64,000 nt of DNA from Spirochaetota bacterium. GTDB lineage: Bacteria; Spirochaetota; Brachyspiria; Brachyspirales; JACRPF01. Numbering within the stretch: the first letter of the stretch is position 1; the number at the start of each line of letters is the position of its first letter. Shown one piece after another: positions 55,723 to 63,984 of the stretch. The DNA is taken from contig JACRPF010000005.1 of assembly GCA_016214035.1 (NCBI GenBank), forward strand, positions 521,079 through 585,078. Direction: 5' to 3'. The position numbers and the translations under genes were made by a program. Under the pieces are notes generated by a model. It saw only the letters and a list, made by a program, of their open reading frames with translations. It was not told where the DNA came from and did no database searches.

Positions 55723-57174
55723 CTAGCCGAGCATTTTCCGCAGAATATCGTTGACAACTTTCGGGTTTCCCTGTCCTTTCGTCGCCTTCATCACCTGTCC
55801 CACAAGGAATCCGAAACTTTTTTCCTTTCCAGCCTTGAACTCGGCAACCACGGCGGCATTATCCGCTATCACTTTCTTCACCGCGTCCTCGATGGCGCCG
55901 GTGTCGCTCACCTGTTTCAGTCCTTTGCGCTCGATGACGGCGGACGGTTCGTCGCCTGAGGTTATCATGTCGGCGAAAACATCCTTCGCAATCTTCCCGC
56001 TGATGACGCCGTCGTCGATGAGTTTGAAGAGCATGCCGATATGTTTCGGCGGCACGGTGGTGAACGCGGTGATGGGTATGCCTTTATCATTAAGATGCGC
56101 GTTCACTTCCACCATGATCCAGTTGGCTATCTTTTTCGGCTGTTTCGGATACGCCGCGACTGCCGCTTCATAATATTCAGCGAGCGCCCGTGTCTCGATA
56201 AGCACCGCTATGTCCTGTCCGGATAGGCCGTACGCGTCGCGCATGCGGGCCGCTTTCGCGTTCGGCAGTTCCGGAAGTTTCGCCCGCGCCGCGGCTATCA
56301 TCTCGGCGGTGATGCGCTGCGGTGAAAGGTCGGGGCAGGGGAAATAGCGGTAATCGTGCGCCTCTTCCTTCGACCGCATCGAACGCGTGGTGTTCTGGTT
56401 CGCGTCATAGAGACGCGTTTCCTGGACGATCTGTTCGCCGTTCTCAACGGCCTTTATCTGACGCTTGATCTCATGTTCTATCGCCATACGCACGTGGCGG
56501 AACGAGTTCATGTTCTTGATCTCCGCCTTCGTTCCGAGTCTGGTGTCGCCTTTCGGACGTATGGACACATTCGCGTCGCAGCGAAGTGAACCTTCTTCCA
56601 TATTACAGTCGGAGACATCGATATACTGCATGATTTTCTTCAGTTCGGTGAGGTATTGATACGCCTCTTCGGGTGACTTGAGCTCCGGTTCGCTCACGAT
56701 CTCGATGAGCGGCGTTCCCGCGCGGTTGAGATCCACATAACTTACCGGTTCCCCGTGTTCGTCGTGCACGAGTTTGCCCGCGTCCTCTTCCATATGAATT
56801 CTGGTGACGCCGATATCCTTCTCATACTGCGTACCGTCGTCGCGCGGCACAGTGATGTGAACCACGCCCTTTGAGCAGAGCGGCATGTCGAACTGCGAAA
56901 TCTGATACGCTTTCGGAAGGTCGGGATAAAAATAGTGTTTGCGGTCGAACCGTGTCTCCGGGGCTATCGTCGCGTTGATGGCGAGCGCCGCGGTCATCGC
57001 TTTGGAAAGCACCTCGCGGTTAAGCACCGGCAGTACGCCGGGATGTCCCTGACAGACGGGGCATGTCTGCGTGTTCGCCGACGCGCCGAATGCGTTTTTG
57101 CAGCCGCAGAATATTTTTGTGGCAGTGTTCAGCTGCACATGCACTTCAAGTCCGATGACCGCTTCGAATTCCAT
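55723..57174 (-). CDS. gatB: Aspartyl/glutamyl-tRNA(Asn/Gln) amidotransferase subunit B
   Basis: A 483-residue protein, normal length for GatB. It starts MEFEAVIGLEVHVQL, with the Zn-binding 'CGCKN' and 'CPVCQGHPG' cysteines, 'DRKHYFYPDLPKAYQISQ', 'RAGTPLIEIVSEPE' and 'SLRCDANVSI', and a C-terminal GatB/YqeY helical domain ending 'ILRKMLG'. With GatA and GatC it converts Glu-tRNA(Gln) or Asp-tRNA(Asn) to the amidated form. Neither partner is within the window, so gatB is separated from gatCA here. Convergent with the GGDEF-EAL gene. Confidence 0.96.
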   Translation of the reverse strand: MEFEAVIGLEVHVQLNTATKIFCGCKNAFGASANTQTCPVCQGHPGVLPVLNREVLSKAMTAALAINATIAPETRFDRKHYFYPDLPKAYQISQFDMPLCSKGVVHITVPRDDGTQYEKDIGVTRIHMEEDAGKLVHDEHGEPVSYVDLNRAGTPLIEIVSEPELKSPEEAYQYLTELKKIMQYIDVSDCNMEEGSLRCDANVSIRPKGDTRLGTKAEIKNMNSFRHVRMAIEHEIKRQIKAVENGEQIVQETRLYDANQNTTRSMRSKEEAHDYRYFPCPDLSPQRITAEMIAAARAKLPELPNAKAARMRDAYGLSGQDIAVLIETRALAEYYEAAVAAYPKQPKKIANWIMVEVNAHLNDKGIPITAFTTVPPKHIGMLFKLIDDGVISGKIAKDVFADMITSGDEPSAVIERKGLKQVSDTGAIEDAVKKVIADNAAVVAEFKAGKEKSFGFLVGQVMKATKGQGNPKVVNDILRKMLG

Positions 57175-57236
57175 GGATGATTCCTTGGTGGATGATGGAG
57201 GGGATTATACCACGGGTTGGTTATTTTTCAAACATG

Positions 57237-57486
57237 CCCGCCCGCCCGCCGCTTCGCTCACTCAGGGGGAGCATGGCCGCGCTGGCGCGGGCAAAGCGGG
57301 GATATTTTCATCGCGCGGCGCGCAAACTCACTGTTGTTTTATTTTCATGTATCGACCTTCGGCCCAGCGTGCCGGTTCGCTGGGTTGTGGTTATTTTGTT
57401 CGCACAGCGATGCCGCGCTCAGAAAACATCCCCGCTTTGCCCGGCCGCGGGGTATGCGTTTTCTATCGTTCGCTGCGCTTCCCCAA
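57237..57486. repeat. Structured repeat element, unit 1 (~250 nt)
   Basis: It shares a 63-nt left block (57237-57299, two differences) and an identical 48-nt right block (57439-57486) with unit 2. The interior folds into a long hairpin: outer stem 57288-57303/57428-57443 (16 bp, perfect), a 2x2 loop, 57306-57309/57422-57425, a 3x3 loop, then 57313-57319/57412-57418. An inner CCCAGCG/CGCTGGG hairpin sits near the tip. No protein is supported here. Confidence 0.85.
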
Positions 57487-57506
57487 TGAATAAAAGTACA
57501 AGAATA

Positions 57507-57755
57507 CCCGCCCGCCCGCCGCTTCGCTCACTCAGGGGGAGCATGATCGCGCTGGCGCGGGCAAAGCGGAGGTATTCCTTTCACGCGTCAGCATAACTTC
57601 ATTCTATCTATTGCACGGTATTGGCCTTCGGCACAGCGTGCATATTCTTCGTCAGGTGAAATTCCTTTTCGCACAATGCAGACGCGTTCCAGGAACACCT
57701 CCGCTTCGCCCGGCCGCGGGGTATGCGTTTTCTATCGTTCGCTGCGCTTCCCCAA
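57507..57755. repeat. Structured repeat element, unit 2 (~249 nt)
   Basis: Same conserved ends as unit 1 and the same hairpin layout with different bases: outer stem 57558-57573/57697-57712, 2x2 loop, 57576-57579/57691-57694, 3x3 loop, 57583-57589/57681-57687. Seven base pairs differ from unit 1 with both partners changed. One outer-stem pair is A-C on the plus strand (G-U on a minus-strand transcript). Confidence 0.85.
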
Positions 57756-57867
57756 ATAAAATACAAAAGACAAGAAATCCGGTCAGGAGTAGTAGATATG
57801 CTACTCCTCGTTATATTATTCTATAGTAACGTTACCTCTCATTCATCCACAACGCGCGATATTCGAA

Positions 57868-57981
57868 GGAGGGGGAAGTCTTTTTCTGAGCCGCACGAGC
57901 CGCCCGGACGGCGGCGAGAGCGAGTGATGCATCACGAGGATGCACACCGAGCGTTGCGGCTCAGAAAAAGACTTCCCCTCC
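57868..57981. repeat. Large palindromic element (27-bp stem)
   Basis: Left arm 57868-57895 pairs with right arm 57955-57981 over 27 bp with one bulged G. The 59-nt loop contains a second GCCG/CGGC hairpin and the 12-nt palindrome GTGATGCATCAC (57924-57935). Together with units 1 and 2 it fills the gene-free region 57175-58067 between gatB and the next gene. Confidence 0.85.
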
Positions 57982-58067
57982 GAGCAGTAACGCGCGTCAT
58001 TACCCCGCCGCCTCCGGCGTCTCCGCGTCTTGTCATACGGTATATTTTTGTTATATTATGGTGCATC

Positions 58068-59777
58068 ATGGATACCGATAAAAAAACGCTCGAGAAATAT
58101 TCCTCCGCATTCACGCTTTCGGATATGGAGCTATTCATATTTCCGGAACTGCTTTATGCGGGGCTGCTCGCCAATATCATGTCGCCGAACATCTGGCGCT
58201 GGCGCGACGACCCGTGGTTTGCCGGCATTGATTCGATGAACGAGATGCAGCGCATACAGCGGCTCAAACAGTACATCATCGACCACTATGTCTTCAACCT
58301 CGATCTTGAGACCTGGGGGCTTACCGCCAAGGAAACGGAGATGGCGCGGTTCGCCGATTTCATCGATCTGGAGACGCTCAAACAGTCGAACGCATTGTTC
58401 GGTTACGAGGGCGACAAATATTATTTCGACATCGGCATACGCAAACATTTCGGACTTGACGGATTCACCGACAACATCATCCCGTACTGGAAAACGGAGA
58501 CCGTCGAGGCGATGGATGCGTTCGAACTGAAAGAGGGCTACACCAAGCGCGCGGGTGAGTGTGTGTCGCTCGCGATGCTCTACGCCGCGGCGCTTTTCAT
58601 TGTTGCAAAGGTTCCGCTCAATAAGATATTCCTCATGGGAACGCCGCTGCACTCGCAGAACTTCGTACTTGCGGGACACGGCGTGCTCACGAACAACCGG
58701 CGCATCGTCACCAAGAACATGTGGTTCAACGGCACGGAGATATCCGCCAAGGCGCGCCGTGCGCTTGAACATGAAAAAGTGACGATACTCGCGCATGCCA
58801 CCGGCGTGCTCCACTATTTCTATGATGAAGCGACGATAAGCAGAGAGGCGTATGAAGAGTTCAAGCGGGGGCTCTCATCATATCTTACGAGCGACCTGGG
58901 TTTCGGCATACTCGCGAGCTTTCTGCGCGACCGCACGCATTTCCAGCAGTATTTTCAGTTCCGCAAAAAGAACGGCGAACGCGTCTGTCACCTGACATGC
59001 GAAAAGGCGTTCTCGAACGAGCACGGCACCAAGAACTCGCTGTCGGAGGTGTCGGGACGGCGCGCCATTCTGGAAGACATTGAATGCGATGAGTACTATT
59101 GCAAACAGATTCCGGACCGCATCGTCATCGAGGATGTTGAGGATTTCATCAAGCGTGAGAAGATAAAGATAGACAAACCGGCGGACGGTGAGCGGCTGAA
59201 GGCGAAGTTCGCCGAGTATGTGTCAAACGCCGACGAGGTTATGACCGCGTTCAGCGAATTCGCGCACTGCATACCGAAGCTGCACGACGGCGGAAAAAAA
59301 TTCGTACAAGGATTCACCATCGAACTTACCGGCGATATGTCGCGCGGGGCAATCATCGATTATCTCGCGGCGCATCGAACGGATTCCGCGAGCGTAGACC
59401 TTGCATTTTATGCCAACCGCGATGTTACGCGCATGCGGGACATGCAGCCGTTCCTCTACGCGGCGCAGAACAGAAGCCCGGTGCTCTTCGAAAAGACAAA
59501 AGGCATGGATGCAGAATCGGTTCATGCATGGCTCAATACATTCCGCCCGGAATCAATCTATGACGGTACACGGCTCGCGCAGCCCGACGAATGCGTGAAC
59601 TACACAAGCGCCGACGGCATTGAAAAGGCGGTGTGTCTCGGCGTTGTCATGCATGAACGTTCACCAGGCGCGTCTATCACCATCGAGGTGAAGGACGGCA
59701 AAGCGCAGGTGAGCGGTTCGGGACGGCATTACCTTTTTGAGACGCAGAAAGCCGTATCATTGTCAATGACAATCTGA
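58068..59777 (+). CDS. Uncharacterised protein with transglutaminase-like Cys-His core
   Basis: A 569-residue product. The start is set at ATG 58068 (MDTDKKTLEKY) because the upstream extension of the frame to 57723 is made of the palindromic repeats. No signal peptide or membrane helix, so cytoplasmic. 'KRAGECVSLAMLYAAALFIVAKV' followed by 'MGTPLHSQNFVL' and 'KNMWFNGTEIS' has the Cys...His...Asp/Asn order of transglutaminase-like domains (~155-235). The remainder, including a charged C-terminal half, matches no family I recognise. Function unknown; the transglutaminase-like call is tentative. Confidence 0.7.
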   Translation: MDTDKKTLEKYSSAFTLSDMELFIFPELLYAGLLANIMSPNIWRWRDDPWFAGIDSMNEMQRIQRLKQYIIDHYVFNLDLETWGLTAKETEMARFADFIDLETLKQSNALFGYEGDKYYFDIGIRKHFGLDGFTDNIIPYWKTETVEAMDAFELKEGYTKRAGECVSLAMLYAAALFIVAKVPLNKIFLMGTPLHSQNFVLAGHGVLTNNRRIVTKNMWFNGTEISAKARRALEHEKVTILAHATGVLHYFYDEATISREAYEEFKRGLSSYLTSDLGFGILASFLRDRTHFQQYFQFRKKNGERVCHLTCEKAFSNEHGTKNSLSEVSGRRAILEDIECDEYYCKQIPDRIVIEDVEDFIKREKIKIDKPADGERLKAKFAEYVSNADEVMTAFSEFAHCIPKLHDGGKKFVQGFTIELTGDMSRGAIIDYLAAHRTDSASVDLAFYANRDVTRMRDMQPFLYAAQNRSPVLFEKTKGMDAESVHAWLNTFRPESIYDGTRLAQPDECVNYTSADGIEKAVCLGVVMHERSPGASITIEVKDGKAQVSGSGRHYLFETQKAVSLSMTI

Positions 59778-59803
59778 TCCGGCCGCACTGAACCGCTCGC
59801 GTC

Positions 59804-59831
59804 TTGACGGAAATCAATCTCCATATATACT
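59804..59831 (+). promoter_or_regulatory. Predicted sigma-70-type promoter for the flavodoxin gene
   Basis: TTGACG (59804-59809), 16-nt spacer, TATACT (59826-59831). Confidence 0.55.
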
Positions 59832-59910
59832 GCCGTACACTTGCGCCGCAATTCGGCAGCCGATTACCGGCGTTCAGGGCTTAACTATTTTACCTGCAAT
59901 GGGTGCACTC

Positions 59911-60348
59911 ATGAAGTCAGCAGTTATTTACGACACGAGCTTCGGCAACACAAAAAAGATTGCCGAGGTGATTGCGAGGGAACTGGGCGACGGCGCCGCC
60001 GCGGTGCCTGTTTCAGATTTTGAGATTGCATCACTCGACAATATAAAACTGCTGGTCGTCGGGAGTCCCATCATCGCGTGGAAACCGTCGGAGCGGATGG
60101 CGGGATTTCTTGCGAAGCTCACGCCGGGGCACCTCATCGGCAAGAAAGCCGCGGCATTCGATACGCGCGTGAAGCTGTTCATACACGGCGACGCCGTTCT
60201 GAAGATAACCGAGGCGCTCAAAAACGCCGGCGCCGAAATGGCGGCCAACCCCGAAGTTTTTTTTGTCCACGGGAAACAGGGGCCATTATACAAGGGTGAA
60301 ATTGAAAAAGCCGTTCAATGGGCCAGGCTGATAAAGTCGATCGTGTAG
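59911..60348 (+). CDS. Flavodoxin-fold protein
   Basis: A 145-residue protein with the FMN phosphate-loop signature 'YDTSFGNTKKIAEVIA' near the N-terminus, then 'IKLLVVGSPIIAWKPSERM' and 'GKKAAAFDTRV', the order of flavodoxin or flavodoxin-like domains that shuttle electrons. ATG 59911 is preferred (MKSAVIYDT); an in-frame ATG at 59899 adds four residues and neither has a strong ribosome site. Monocistronic, with its own promoter; the downstream gene is convergent. Partner reductase not in the window. Confidence 0.88.
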   Translation: MKSAVIYDTSFGNTKKIAEVIARELGDGAAAVPVSDFEIASLDNIKLLVVGSPIIAWKPSERMAGFLAKLTPGHLIGKKAAAFDTRVKLFIHGDAVLKITEALKNAGAEMAANPEVFFVHGKQGPLYKGEIEKAVQWARLIKSIV

Positions 60349-60393
60349 TCGCCGCGCATGCCCTACGGAGGCAATGCGATCCCTGTGTGTGTA

Positions 60394-60801
60394 TTACGAC
60401 TTCTGTACGCGCAGGTTCAGATTGCCGCTGATGCCGGTGAGCGTTATGGTGATGGTCCAATTCCCCGCGCTGCCCGAGGGACTCGTAACAACAGTGCCGC
60501 TGGCGACCAGCGGCGCCGAATAGACCTGCGTACCGGCCGCGTCCTTGATGGTGATCGTCCCGGAGCCGCCGGTGATCGCTGATGAATGATTGACAGTGGC
60601 GATCTGTCCGCTGTTCGGCCAGGTATACTTCAGTGTCTGCGTGACGTTTTTCAGACCGGATGCCTGCAATTGAAAATTATCCGCAATGTTTGTTATCTGC
60701 GGCTGATATTCGGGGGACAGAACATTGCTGTCGCCGGCACAGCTGATGATGATCGCGAATGATACAAAAAAACAGAGCAAGCGTGCATCCTTTCTTCTCA
60801 T
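60394..60801 (-). CDS. Small lipoprotein of unknown function
   Basis: A 135-residue protein. The start is 60801 (GAAGGAG 5 nt upstream), not the in-frame ATG at 60837. Lipobox 'AIIISC' near residue 20. The mature part is Ser/Thr/Gly-rich beta-strand sequence ('GGSGTITIKDAAGTQVYSAP', 'GNWTITITLTGISGNLNLRV') with an Ig-like look. It could be a periplasmic binding or adhesion domain. The promoter lies at 60857-60884. Confidence 0.6.
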   Translation of the reverse strand: MRRKDARLLCFFVSFAIIISCAGDSNVLSPEYQPQITNIADNFQLQASGLKNVTQTLKYTWPNSGQIATVNHSSAITGGSGTITIKDAAGTQVYSAPLVASGTVVTSPSGSAGNWTITITLTGISGNLNLRVQKS

Positions 60802-60856
60802 AAAAGCTCCTTCATCAGTTTTGATGAAAATAACCATATTCTTAACTTGTCTTTAT

Positions 60857-60884
60857 ATACTATGAAATAGATATGGTAAGTCAA
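60857..60884 (-). promoter_or_regulatory. Predicted sigma-70-type promoter for the lipoprotein at 60801
   Basis: Minus strand TTGACT (60884-60879), 16-nt spacer, TAGTAT (60862-60857). Start expected about 50 nt before the ATG. Confidence 0.5.
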
Positions 60885-60999
60885 ATGCGCGAAGCACTTA
60901 CTGCGGCATAACTGAACCCATGCCTTTCCACCGTCATATTCAGTCAAGCGATGGCCCAAGCGGTTGCAATCCATTTTGTGCATACTATAATCGCTTTCC

Positions 61000-62100
61000 A
61001 TGAAAAAGAAAACACGCGCTTCGCCTTCGCTTACCGACATCGCCCGCGATATCCTTTCCTGTCCCACGGCGCAGTTCAGGGAACACCGTGTCCGTGAGCA
61101 CATCCTCGCGTTCTGCCGCACACGGAATATCCGGACGACGGTGGATGCTTTCGGCAATGTGCTTGCCGAATACGGAACAGCGTTCGCAAAAAAGCCGGGC
61201 ATCTGTTTCAGCGCGCATATGGACCACCCCGGATTCATCGTGGAGAGCGTACGCGGAAAGAACCGCGTGACGGCTGTCACCTACGGGGATTTTCCCTGCG
61301 ATCCGCTCACACCGCGGCGGGTGCGTATTGCCGGTGACAAGCGCGAGACCGTCGGCACGATACGGCGCATCGTCCGCGACAAAGTGAACCGTATCAAGCG
61401 GCTCGTCATCGATACCGACGGCGCGGCGTTTCCCGGCTACGGCATGTGGGATATACCGGCGTACCGTCTGCGCGACGGCATCATCTATTCGCGCGGGTGC
61501 GACGATGTCATCGGCTGCGCGGCCATGCTCGCGATGTTCGACAGCCTCGCCCGTGAACGTGTGCGCGCGCGCGTGCTCGGTGCGTTCACCGTTGCCGAGG
61601 AAGGCGGCTGTCACGGCGCAAAATATCTCTGCATGAACAAAGGTATTCCGCGGGGAACGCCCGTTATATCCATTGAGACATCGAAGGCGCTCTCCAACGC
61701 GCCCATCGGCGGCGGCGCGGTGATTCGCGTGGGTGATAAAAAAAGCATATTCGATCCGGCGGTCACGAAGTTTCTCGTTGACACGGCGGCCGGACTGTCA
61801 TCGCAAAAGACGTTCAGATATCAGCGTCGTCTTATGGACGGCGGTACCTGCGAAGGAACGGTATATACCGATTTTTATCCGACGGGAGCGGTCTGCATCC
61901 CGCTCGGTAATTACCACAACAGGAATGCCGATAAGAACCGCATCGATGCCGAATATGTCTCAACGGCAGATCTCGGAATGCTTGTGGATCTCCTTGCGGC
62001 GTCGGCGCGAAGTTCGCGGGATATCGCCGCGTATCGCAGGCGGAAAGCGCCGCGGTATCGCATGCGGCGCGATGTATTGGGTGAGCGCTGCATCGGCTGA
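61000..62100 (+). CDS. M42-family metallo-aminopeptidase
   Basis: A 366-residue protein, typical of M42 (FrvX / glutamyl-aminopeptidase-like) dinuclear metallopeptidases: metal and catalytic residues H73-x-D75 in 'SAHMDHPGF', 'RGCDDVIGC' near 168, the catalytic Glu pair in 'FTVAEEGGCHGA' near 197, an Asp/Glu ligand in 'ISIETSKAL', 'GGGAVIRVGD' and a final His in 'LGNYHNRN'. No signal peptide; it degrades peptides in the cytoplasm. Some loops differ from FrvX (EEGGC for EEVGL). It starts a pair with the DUF481 gene 20 nt downstream. Confidence 0.88.
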   Translation: MKKKTRASPSLTDIARDILSCPTAQFREHRVREHILAFCRTRNIRTTVDAFGNVLAEYGTAFAKKPGICFSAHMDHPGFIVESVRGKNRVTAVTYGDFPCDPLTPRRVRIAGDKRETVGTIRRIVRDKVNRIKRLVIDTDGAAFPGYGMWDIPAYRLRDGIIYSRGCDDVIGCAAMLAMFDSLARERVRARVLGAFTVAEEGGCHGAKYLCMNKGIPRGTPVISIETSKALSNAPIGGGAVIRVGDKKSIFDPAVTKFLVDTAAGLSSQKTFRYQRRLMDGGTCEGTVYTDFYPTGAVCIPLGNYHNRNADKNRIDAEYVSTADLGMLVDLLAASARSSRDIAAYRRRKAPRYRMRRDVLGERCIG

Positions 62101-62120
62101 AAAAATATGAGAGAAACCGG

Positions 62121-62813
62121 ATGATAAACACGTTCCGCCTGCTTGTCTGTATCGCCGGCATTGTATGTATTCTGCCGCACACGGTATTCCCGAAGGTCGA
62201 GGCGGGTTTCCGCGGCGGTCTTAACAGCACCACGAATTCGCTCCAGGCATATGTCACTGCGCACGGCAGATATAAGGACGAGATATTCGATCTGCAGCTT
62301 GACGGCGGTTACGGATTCCTGTCGCTTGCGGACAGATTCACCTCGGAGCATAACGCAGTCTTTGATATGGATTACCGGTTGACGGACTGGTTTGAAGCAT
62401 ATCTCATGACGGGTTACCGTTTCCGCAACGAAGTATATGCGATAGAGTCCGGACTCGGCGGCAAGTACACGTATTTCCGTGACACGTTATGGGATCTTTC
62501 GCTGAGTCTCATGCCGATGTATACATGGGATCTGCCGGCCGCCGGCGGACAGGCCACCGCGTTCCGTCTTTCATTCAGGCACAGGCTTATCGTGAAATTC
62601 TTTGACAATAAGCTCCAGCTCAGATCCGCCGTATTCTATAAGCCCGACGCACTCGACTTTCGTGATTACATTGTTCAGGCGGCGCATGTCTTTTCGCTGA
62701 AGGTGACCGATCTTGTCAGCGTCACCGCCGGACATGATTTCTATTACCGCCGCAGGGATTATTACTCAAAGCTGTCTCTCGGGTTTACGTTCGAGTTCGA
62801 CGGTAAAAAATAG
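62121..62813 (+). CDS. DUF481-like (YdiY-type) outer-membrane beta-barrel protein
   Basis: A 230-residue protein with signal peptide (about 1-24, ending 'TVFPK'). Alternating amphipathic strands follow: 'EAGFRGGLNSTTNSLQA', 'DYRLTDWFEAYLMTGYRF', 'GLGGKYTYFRDTLWDL' and a terminal aromatic strand 'KLSLGFTFEFDGKK'. This matches the DUF481/YdiY group of small barrels induced by salt or acid in enterics. Here the role is unknown. Its last 52 bases overlap, antisense, the 3' end of the sigma-factor frame. Confidence 0.72.
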   Translation: MINTFRLLVCIAGIVCILPHTVFPKVEAGFRGGLNSTTNSLQAYVTAHGRYKDEIFDLQLDGGYGFLSLADRFTSEHNAVFDMDYRLTDWFEAYLMTGYRFRNEVYAIESGLGGKYTYFRDTLWDLSLSLMPMYTWDLPAAGGQATAFRLSFRHRLIVKFFDNKLQLRSAVFYKPDALDFRDYIVQAAHVFSLKVTDLVSVTAGHDFYYRRRDYYSKLSLGFTFEFDGKK

Positions 62814-63757
62814 CGCAGCGCTGAGCGGGTTGTCGAAGCGTTGAAGTGACCGCGCTTGTACACTGCACCGAAACATGACAGAAGTTTCCGGATGAGTATG
62901 ATTGCGGGAATACCGGACAAGGGAGCACGGTTCCCGAGCGGCTCGCGCTGAGCCGTTGCACCGAGCTTGCCGAGGTGGTAGTCGAAGCGAGTCGAGGGAT
63001 GCTCCCTTGTCCGGGGCACCAAAGACGCAGCGTTCACATCACTCGTGATTGCCGCAGGCGCGGTCTCGAGACCGCGCCTGCGTGTTGTATCTGTTGCTGC
63101 ACACGGGGCCGAGGCCCCGTGCTCTCCGAGTTTCATGACCTTATCATACGCCGCGCGGATGGCCTTCTTGATGCGTGAGCAGATGCTCCGGATGGTGCCT
63201 TCCGGTTTGTGCACGGTTTCGGCGATTTCAGACGAGGTATAGCCGTCGGAATGCATCTGAAGTATATAGCGGGTGTCGGCGGAAAGTCCTTTGATGACTT
63301 CCTGAGCTGCCGCAAGTGCCGGATTGGATGTATAGGCAGAAGATGATGACGATTCGGAGCTGTCCATACTCGTGTCCACAAGAAAATCGATGCGGAGCAT
63401 GTCACTTCCGCTGTTGACGGGTTCATCGAGTGACACTGTTTTCGCTTCTTTCTCACGGGCGGCGAGCTTGCGCAGATAGTCGTTTCTCGTATTGATGGCA
63501 ATCACATAGATCCACAGGCGCATATTTCCCTTTGCAGCATCAAAACGGGCGATGGTGTTGATTACTTTCATCATAACGTCGCAGGAAAGTTCTTCGGCGT
63601 CGGATGCGTCGTTGATCCAGCGGGCGAAGAGATGTTTGATGTAGGTGAAATAGCGGTTCTGGAAGAGGCGATAGCATTTCATGTTGTTCTGGCGGATACC
63701 GTTGATGAGGGTGAGGTCATCAAGTTGTGTTGTTGGAGAAATTGTTTTTGGATTCAT
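62762..63757 (-). CDS. ECF-type RNA polymerase sigma factor with repeat-derived C-terminal tail
   Basis: A 331-residue reading frame. Residues 1-~205 are a complete sigma-70 ECF protein: region 2 ('AEELSCDVMMKVINTIARFD', 'WIYVIAINTRNDYLRKLA') and region 4 ('LSADTRYILQMHSDGYTSSEIAETVHKPEGTIRSICSRIKKAI', in pieces). From about 210 the sequence ('LGEHGASAPCAATDTTRRRGLE', in pieces) is encoded by palindromic intergenic repeats and has no protein-like composition. It ends inside the antisense DUF481 gene. The original stop was probably lost on repeat insertion. No anti-sigma gene is visible. Confidence 0.85.
   Translation of the reverse strand: MNPKTISPTTQLDDLTLINGIRQNNMKCYRLFQNRYFTYIKHLFARWINDASDAEELSCDVMMKVINTIARFDAAKGNMRLWIYVIAINTRNDYLRKLAAREKEAKTVSLDEPVNSGSDMLRIDFLVDTSMDSSESSSSSAYTSNPALAAAQEVIKGLSADTRYILQMHSDGYTSSEIAETVHKPEGTIRSICSRIKKAIRAAYDKVMKLGEHGASAPCAATDTTRRRGLETAPAAITSDVNAASLVPRTREHPSTRFDYHLGKLGATAQREPLGNRAPLSGIPAIILIRKLLSCFGAVYKRGHFNASTTRSALRYFLPSNSNVNPRDSFE
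62913..63014. repeat. Palindromic repeat with 15-bp terminal inverted arms
   Basis: CCGGACAAGGGAGCA (62913-62927) is perfectly inverted at 63000-63014. The loop carries further 'CTGAGC...GTCGAAG'-type short inverted segments common in dispersed bacterial repeats; a similar segment lies at 62818-62848. It lies inside the sigma-factor frame. Confidence 0.8.
63053..63082. repeat. 30-nt perfect palindrome
   Basis: CGCAGGCGCGGTCTC is followed directly by its exact complement (63068-63082). It lies inside the 3' part of the sigma-factor frame. Confidence 0.9.
63102..63121. repeat. 9-bp-arm hairpin
   Basis: CACGGGGCC-GA-GGCCCCGTG, perfect arms. It lies just after the codons of sigma region 4, at the point where recognisable protein sequence ends. 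Confidence 0.85.
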
Positions 63758-63777
63758 GGCTCACTCACCCCCTCTGA

Positions 63778-63810
63778 CTCCCCCTCTCTCGGAATACGAT
63801 AGAGGGGGAG
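63778..63810. repeat. Pyrimidine/purine hairpin upstream of the sigma-factor gene
   Basis: CTCCCCCTCT (63778-63787) is inverted at 63801-63810 with a 13-nt loop. It lies about 20 nt before the sigma-factor ATG on the minus strand, so it could affect initiation. The remainder of 63811-63970 shows no gene. Confidence 0.6.
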
Positions 63811-63984
63811 AACCGGCCTTCTCAGGTTTTTCTGTTAATTATTTTTTTAAATGCGCGTCACAACGATTTGTGCCGCGCCGTGCAACACTAATACGTATAT
63901 AATATCGTAAGGACATGAAACAAAGTCAAGCGCGCGTGATGAAAAAAGTCATGAATCTTACAAAATAATTTAAGGAGGTGCTTT

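Noticed and set aside
57237..57755. Integron attC sites or CRISPR
   Set aside because: There are only two copies and no spacers of constant length. No GTTRRRY/RYYYAAC ends were recognised and there is no integrase gene in the window. The structural analogy to attC is kept only as one hypothesis.
57177..57826. Several open frames (90-140 codons) across 57071-57826
   Set aside because: They are read through the tandem structured repeats, repeat the same peptide segments in each unit and lack ribosome sites. They are by-products of GC-rich repeats.
57723..58067. N-terminal extension of the 58068 gene
   Set aside because: The extension translates repeat unit 2 and the 27-bp palindrome. The protein-like sequence begins at MDTDKK (58068).
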